64,000 bases of DNA from Bacillota bacterium. Its GTDB lineage: Bacteria; Bacillota; Bacilli; Paenibacillales; Paenibacillaceae. Location of the stretch: the NCBI GenBank assembly GCA_023391635.1, contig JAEWAQ010000048.1, positions 1-64,000 on the forward strand, in the 5' to 3' direction. This document shows, in pieces, positions 60,051-64,000 of this stretch. A program made the translations under genes and the position numbers. The stretch's first letter is position 1; each line of letters starts with the position of its first letter. The notes beneath the pieces were generated by a model. The model did not search any database, was not told the origin of the DNA, and worked only from the letters and a program-made list of their open reading frames with translations.

Positions 60051-61946
60051 ATGGACATATTCAGACGGATCGCGGAATACCGGGCCGAGAGTGAGAAGTT
60101 GAGCTGGTCGGGAACATTCAGGGACTATATCGAATTGCTGCGCCGCGATCCCGCGCCGGCGATGACGGCTCATGCCCGCGTCTACGAGATGATTGTGGCG
60201 CAAGGCGTGGAGAATACCGGGAATACCAGACAATACAAGTTTTTCGAACGGGAAATTTACGGCCTGGACCGCACGATGGAGCGGCTTGTCGAGGAATACT
60301 TCCACTCTGCGGCGCGCAGGCTCGACGTTCGCAAGCGGATCCTGCTTCTCATGGGCCCGGTCAGCGGAGGCAAGTCGACTATTGTTACCTTGCTGAAGAA
60401 AGGGCTGGAGCAATTCTCGCGGACGGATAAGGGCGCGGTCTACGCGATCAAAGGCTGCCCGATGCACGAAGAGCCGCTGCACTTGATCCCGAGCGAACTG
60501 CGGTCTGATGTGGAGCGGGAGCTGGGCGTCCGCATCGAAGGCAATCTGTGTCCCTCCTGCCAGATGCGGCTCAAGACCGAGTTCGACGGCGACATCGAGC
60601 AGGTGCCCGTCGAGCGGGTGGTGATCTCGGAAGACAACCGCGTCGGCATCGGCACATTCAGCCCGTCCGACCCGAAGTCGCAGGACATCGCCGATCTGAC
60701 GGGCAGCATCGACTTCTCGACGATTACCGAATACGGCTCCGAGTCTGACCCCCGCGCTTACCGGTTCGATGGGGAGCTCAACAAGGCGAACCGCGGCTTG
60801 ATGGAGTTCCAGGAGATGCTCAAGTGCGACGAGAAGTTTCTGTGGAACCTGCTGTCGCTGACGCAAGAAGGCAACTTCAAGGCGGGCCGGTTCGCGCTCA
60901 TTTCGGCCGATGAGCTCATCGTGGCCCATACGAACGAGTCCGAATACAAGGCGTTCATCGCGAACAAGAAGAATGAAGCGCTGCAATCTCGGATGATCGT
61001 TCTGCCGGTGCCCTATAACCTCAAGGTGACGCAGGAGGAGAAAATTTACCGGAAACTGATCGGCCAGTCCGACATGAACCATGTTCATATCGCTCCCCAC
61101 GCTCTACGCGCCGCCGCCATTTTTTCCATCCTCACGCGACTGAAGGAGTCGAAGAAACAAGGGATGGACCTGGTCAAAAAAATGCGGATGTACGACGGCG
61201 AGGAAGTGGAGGGATATAAAGAAACCGACCTCAAGGAGATGCAGAACGAGTACCCGGAAGAAGGCATGTCGGGCATCGACCCGCGCTATGTCATCAACCG
61301 GATTTCCAGCGCCCTGATCAAGCACGATATGCCTTGCATCAATGCGCTTGACGTGCTTCGCGCGCTCAAGGACGGGCTCGACCAGCACGCTTCGCTGACG
61401 CGGGAAGACCGCGAGAAGAACCTCAACTTCATTTCCGTAGCGCGCAAGGAATACGACAACCTGGCCAAGAAGGAAGTGCAGAAGGCGTTCGTCTACTCGT
61501 TTGAGGAGTCCGCGCGAACCTTGTTCGAGAACTATCTGGACAATATCGAGGCGTACTGCAACTGGGCGAAAATCAAAGACCCGCTGACCGGAGAGGAAAT
61601 GGACCCGGACGAGCGGCTCATGCGGTCGATCGAGGAACAGATCGGCGTGTCCGAGAATGCAAAGAAGGCGTTCCGCGAGGAAATTCTGATCCGTATCTCG
61701 GCGTTCTCCCGCAAAGGGCGCAAATTCGACTACAGCACGCATGAGCGCCTGAAGGAAGCAATCGAGAAGAAGCTATTCGCGGATCTCAAGGACATCGTGA
61801 AGATTACGACTTCGACGAAGACGCCGGACGAGAACCAGCTCAAGCGCATCAATGAGGTGACCAAGCGGCTGATCGACGAGCACGGCTACTGCCCGGTGTG
61901 CGCGAACGAGCTGTTGCGGTATGTGGGGAGTTTGCTGAACCGGTAA
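60051..61946 (+). CDS. prkA: PrkA AAA+ protein (sporulation serine kinase/protease)
   Basis: The 631-residue length equals that of B. subtilis PrkA. Walker A is GPVSGGKS (102-109, K108), followed by the zinc-like CPSC pair and the long AAA+ region; the C-terminal part (LDNIEAYCNWAKIKDPLTGEEMDPDERLMRSIEEQIG) is highly conserved. PrkA acts in sporulation and stationary phase. In many spore formers yhbH follows it; here a LacI regulator does. AGGAGG precedes the ATG. Confidence 0.96.
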   Translation: MDIFRRIAEYRAESEKLSWSGTFRDYIELLRRDPAPAMTAHARVYEMIVAQGVENTGNTRQYKFFEREIYGLDRTMERLVEEYFHSAARRLDVRKRILLLMGPVSGGKSTIVTLLKKGLEQFSRTDKGAVYAIKGCPMHEEPLHLIPSELRSDVERELGVRIEGNLCPSCQMRLKTEFDGDIEQVPVERVVISEDNRVGIGTFSPSDPKSQDIADLTGSIDFSTITEYGSESDPRAYRFDGELNKANRGLMEFQEMLKCDEKFLWNLLSLTQEGNFKAGRFALISADELIVAHTNESEYKAFIANKKNEALQSRMIVLPVPYNLKVTQEEKIYRKLIGQSDMNHVHIAPHALRAAAIFSILTRLKESKKQGMDLVKKMRMYDGEEVEGYKETDLKEMQNEYPEEGMSGIDPRYVINRISSALIKHDMPCINALDVLRALKDGLDQHASLTREDREKNLNFISVARKEYDNLAKKEVQKAFVYSFEESARTLFENYLDNIEAYCNWAKIKDPLTGEEMDPDERLMRSIEEQIGVSENAKKAFREEILIRISAFSRKGRKFDYSTHERLKEAIEKKLFADLKDIVKITTSTKTPDENQLKRINEVTKRLIDEHGYCPVCANELLRYVGSLLNR

Positions 61947-62008
61947 AATATTGAACGACAAGCAACAGGCGGCCCGATTCCGCATCGGCCGTCTGTTTGC
62001 GTATTGCC

Positions 62009-62058
62009 TTGACAACCGGCGCAAAACAAAATAGATTTAGGGAATCGGTTTACTAAAC
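62009..62058 (+). promoter_or_regulatory. Promoter and palindromic operator of the LacI-type gene
   Basis: TTGACA (62009-62014), 17 bases and TAGATT (62032-62037) form a promoter. The perfect palindrome GTTTACTAAAC (62048-62058) lies just after the expected start and is of the LacI-operator type, so the regulator probably controls itself and the next gene. Confidence 0.65.
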
Positions 62059-62109
62059 GTAAATACGATCGATCATCCATCCATTTATTACAATCGGGGA
62101 GGGATTCGT

Positions 62110-63141
62110 TTGAAAGTAACGATTGACGATGTGGCCAGAAAGGCCGGAGTTTCCAAAGCGACGGTTTCCCGAATCATCAACCAGAATTACAATCAAAGCA
62201 CGGCGGAAACGAGGGAAAGGGTGCTCCAGGTCATCCGGGAGTTGAACTATCAGCCGAATTTGCTTGCCAAAGGATTGAAGCAGATGAAGACCAATTCTTT
62301 GGGCATGGTGCTGTCCAATTTGAAGAACCCATTCTGGATCAGAGTGCTGGAAGGCGTCGAGGATACATGCCGCAAATACGGATATAGCTTGCTGGTGTGC
62401 AATTCGAATGAAGACGGATTGACGGAGAGAGAGCTCATCGACGGTCTGAAGCACAGAAAAGTCGACGGCATCATCATCAACCCGACGCCGGACAACAGAA
62501 CCTTCTTTGAAGAACTGATATCGGACAAGTATCCGCTTGTCATCGTGAATCGCAAAGTAGAGAAACTGAAGGCAGACAGCGTTGTCGTCGACAACCGTTT
62601 GGGCGCGCAGCTTGCCGTCGAACATCTGCTAAAGCTTGGGAAGAAGCGATTTGTTTCTTTCGTCTATCCGTTCCAGGGGATCAGCACTTGGCACGAACGC
62701 GTGATCGGTTTTCGCGAAACGCTGCTTGCCGGCGGCTTGGCCGAGAACGACTTCGCAGTCGTAACCGTCGATCAGCAGGAAGAGGCGGCCAAAAAAGCGA
62801 TCAAGGAAACATTGGAAACTTTCCGGCCGGACGCCGTATTCTCCACGAACAATATGCTAACGCTCGAAATCCTGCAGGGCATGAAGGAATCGGGGCTTTC
62901 GATCCCGGACGATATCGCTTTGATCGGGTATGATGAGACCGTCTGGTCCAAGCACTTGCAGCCTCCGTTGACGACCGTGAATCAACCGGCCTATGAAATG
63001 GGAGTCCAAGCTGCGGAAACGATCATGAAACGAATCCAGTCCAATGTGAATAAAAGGACGACGCATATCGTTCTGAAGCCGACACTAATCATCCGTCAAT
63101 CTTGCGGAGCAGGGTCGAATACGGAAGCAAAGGAAGGTTAA
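62110..63141 (+). CDS. LacI-family transcriptional regulator
   Basis: The 343-residue protein has an N-terminal HTH and hinge (MKVTIDDVARKAGVSKATVSR, then YQPNLLAKGLKQ) and a periplasmic-binding-protein-type effector domain with LGMVLSNLKNPFW, DGIIINPTPDN and the closing LIGYDETVW. It likely senses a sugar or sugar acid. TTG start behind GGGGAGGG. A hydroxyacid dehydrogenase starts five bases after the stop, and a palindromic operator lies upstream. Confidence 0.92.
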   Translation: MKVTIDDVARKAGVSKATVSRIINQNYNQSTAETRERVLQVIRELNYQPNLLAKGLKQMKTNSLGMVLSNLKNPFWIRVLEGVEDTCRKYGYSLLVCNSNEDGLTERELIDGLKHRKVDGIIINPTPDNRTFFEELISDKYPLVIVNRKVEKLKADSVVVDNRLGAQLAVEHLLKLGKKRFVSFVYPFQGISTWHERVIGFRETLLAGGLAENDFAVVTVDQQEEAAKKAIKETLETFRPDAVFSTNNMLTLEILQGMKESGLSIPDDIALIGYDETVWSKHLQPPLTTVNQPAYEMGVQAAETIMKRIQSNVNKRTTHIVLKPTLIIRQSCGAGSNTEAKEG

Positions 63142-63146
63142 CCGCG

Positions 63147-64000
63147 ATGAAACCGAAAGTGTACGTAACGAGGAAGATACCGGATGAAGCATTGGCCGCC
63201 ATTGCAGCCGAATGCGAAGTCAGATTATGGAACGAGGAAGAAGCGTCAGTTCCAAGGGATGTGCTCTACCGTGAAATCTCCGAAGCTGAAGGACTGCTCT
63301 GCATGCTGACCGAGCAAGTAGACCGCGAGCTGCTCGCAGTGGCGCCGAAGCTGAAGATCGTGAGCAATATGGCCGTGGGCTACAATAATATCGATCTGGA
63401 TGCCGCATCGGAACGGGGAATCATGGTTACGAATACGCCGGGAGTACTCACCGAGACGACTGCGGATTTAACGTTCGCGCTGCTGCTTGCAGCCGCACGG
63501 CGTATCGTTGAAGCGGCGAATTATATACACGCGGGATCTTGGAAAGCTTGGTCGCCGATGCAATTGACCGGCCAGGATGTATATGGTGCAACGCTCGGAT
63601 TGATCGGCCTTGGAAGAATCGGGGAAGCGGTTGTCCGAAGGGCCCGAGGGTTCGACATGAACACGATATATTATAACCGTACCCGCAAACCTGAAATAGA
63701 AGATGCGCTGGGGATCCGATATGCGGAATTGGAGACACTTCTTCAACAATCCGATTTCATTGTCGTACTTACGCCTTATACGCCGCAAACGCGGAATCTG
63801 ATCGATCGAGAGCAATTCAAGTTGATGAAGCGGACGGCTGTGCTCGTCAATACAGCCCGAGGGGGGATCGTGAACGAAGCTGCGCTATATGAAGCGCTGA
63901 CCGGCGGGCGAATATGGGCAGCCGGGTCGGATGTATTCGAATCGGAGCCGGTATCGTTGGATCATCCTTTGCTTTCCTTGCCCAATTTCGTCGCCCTGCC
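63147..64000 (+). CDS. D-isomer 2-hydroxyacid dehydrogenase (3' end beyond window)
   Basis: The visible 284 codons start at ATG 63147 behind AAAGGAAGG. They show the catalytic-domain start (KVYVTRKIPDEAL), VSNMAVGYNNIDLDAA, TADLTFALLLAAARR, the NAD site GLIGLGRIG, VNTARGGIVNE with the active Arg, and DVFESEP with the Glu. The best fits are glyoxylate/hydroxypyruvate or 2-ketogluconate reductases. The catalytic His would lie just beyond the window end. Co-transcribed with the LacI regulator. Confidence 0.9.
   Translation, partial: MKPKVYVTRKIPDEALAAIAAECEVRLWNEEEASVPRDVLYREISEAEGLLCMLTEQVDRELLAVAPKLKIVSNMAVGYNNIDLDAASERGIMVTNTPGVLTETTADLTFALLLAAARRIVEAANYIHAGSWKAWSPMQLTGQDVYGATLGLIGLGRIGEAVVRRARGFDMNTIYYNRTRKPEIEDALGIRYAELETLLQQSDFIVVLTPYTPQTRNLIDREQFKLMKRTAVLVNTARGGIVNEAALYEALTGGRIWAAGSDVFESEPVSLDHPLLSLPNFVAL

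Overview
The window reads as chromosomal DNA of a GC-rich, endospore-forming member of the Bacillales, most like the Paenibacillaceae (Paenibacillus or Cohnella type). This is inferred from strong GGAGG ribosome sites, frequent GTG/TTG starts, Spo0E-like, YtxC, AbrB and PrkA proteins, a SAM-I riboswitch, a threonyl T-box leader, LiaFSR, and the futalosine enzyme MqnC. No rRNA, tRNA, transposase, phage module or CRISPR array was seen.

Layout. 1-4.4 kb: truncated lipoprotein, holin-like membrane protein, mutS2, DUF350 protein, a 27-aa membrane peptide and a zinc-ribbon protein. 4.5-12.1 kb: Lrp regulator with aminotransferase, Spo0E-like protein, cobalamin adenosyltransferase, pseudouridine synthase, Spx-like protein, M50 protease, second aminotransferase and a 5'-3' exonuclease. 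12.1-15.9 kb: three small minus-strand genes, a possible 60-nt RNA, an HRDC protein, and corA with a 37-codon leader ORF. 16-19.5 kb: SAM-I riboswitch and metA-metI-patB, a complete homoserine-to-homocysteine route. 19.6-23.4 kb: EAL and GGDEF proteins flanking mqnC. 23.5-26.8 kb: ytxC, T-box, thrS. 26.9-34.6 kb: an envelope-stress block (ECF sigma factor, LiaFSR, HtrA protease, OmpR-type two-component pair). 34.7-37.5 kb: ispH, DUF2062 protein, and aroF with an unusual octamer repeat in its 5' leader.

38.0-41.6 kb is a three-gene operon: an XpaC-like membrane protein, a membrane-anchored substrate-binding/vWA fusion, and a TelA-family protein. 42-47.2 kb carries an OatA-like acyltransferase and a hybrid histidine kinase with two kinase modules. 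47.3-51.8 kb holds a frameshifted FMN reductase and a two-gene unit of a 953-aa protein with an N-terminal motif like contractile-injection cargo plus a YbjN (secretion-chaperone fold) protein. 51.8-54.1 kb: divergent flavoprotein and MocR regulator with overlapping promoters. 54.1-54.4 kb: six 51-bp tandem repeats. 54.4-64 kb: thpR, serC, trmL, AbrB, a 47-aa membrane peptide, an aminotransferase-like protein without the PLP lysine, a DUF2161 nuclease-like protein, prkA, and a LacI regulator leading a hydroxyacid dehydrogenase cut by the window end.

The best candidates for little-described biology are the XpaC/SBP-vWA/TelA operon and the cargo-like/YbjN pair. The corA leader ORF, the aroF octamers, the lysine-less aminotransferase and the possible small RNA at 13.4 kb are smaller leads.
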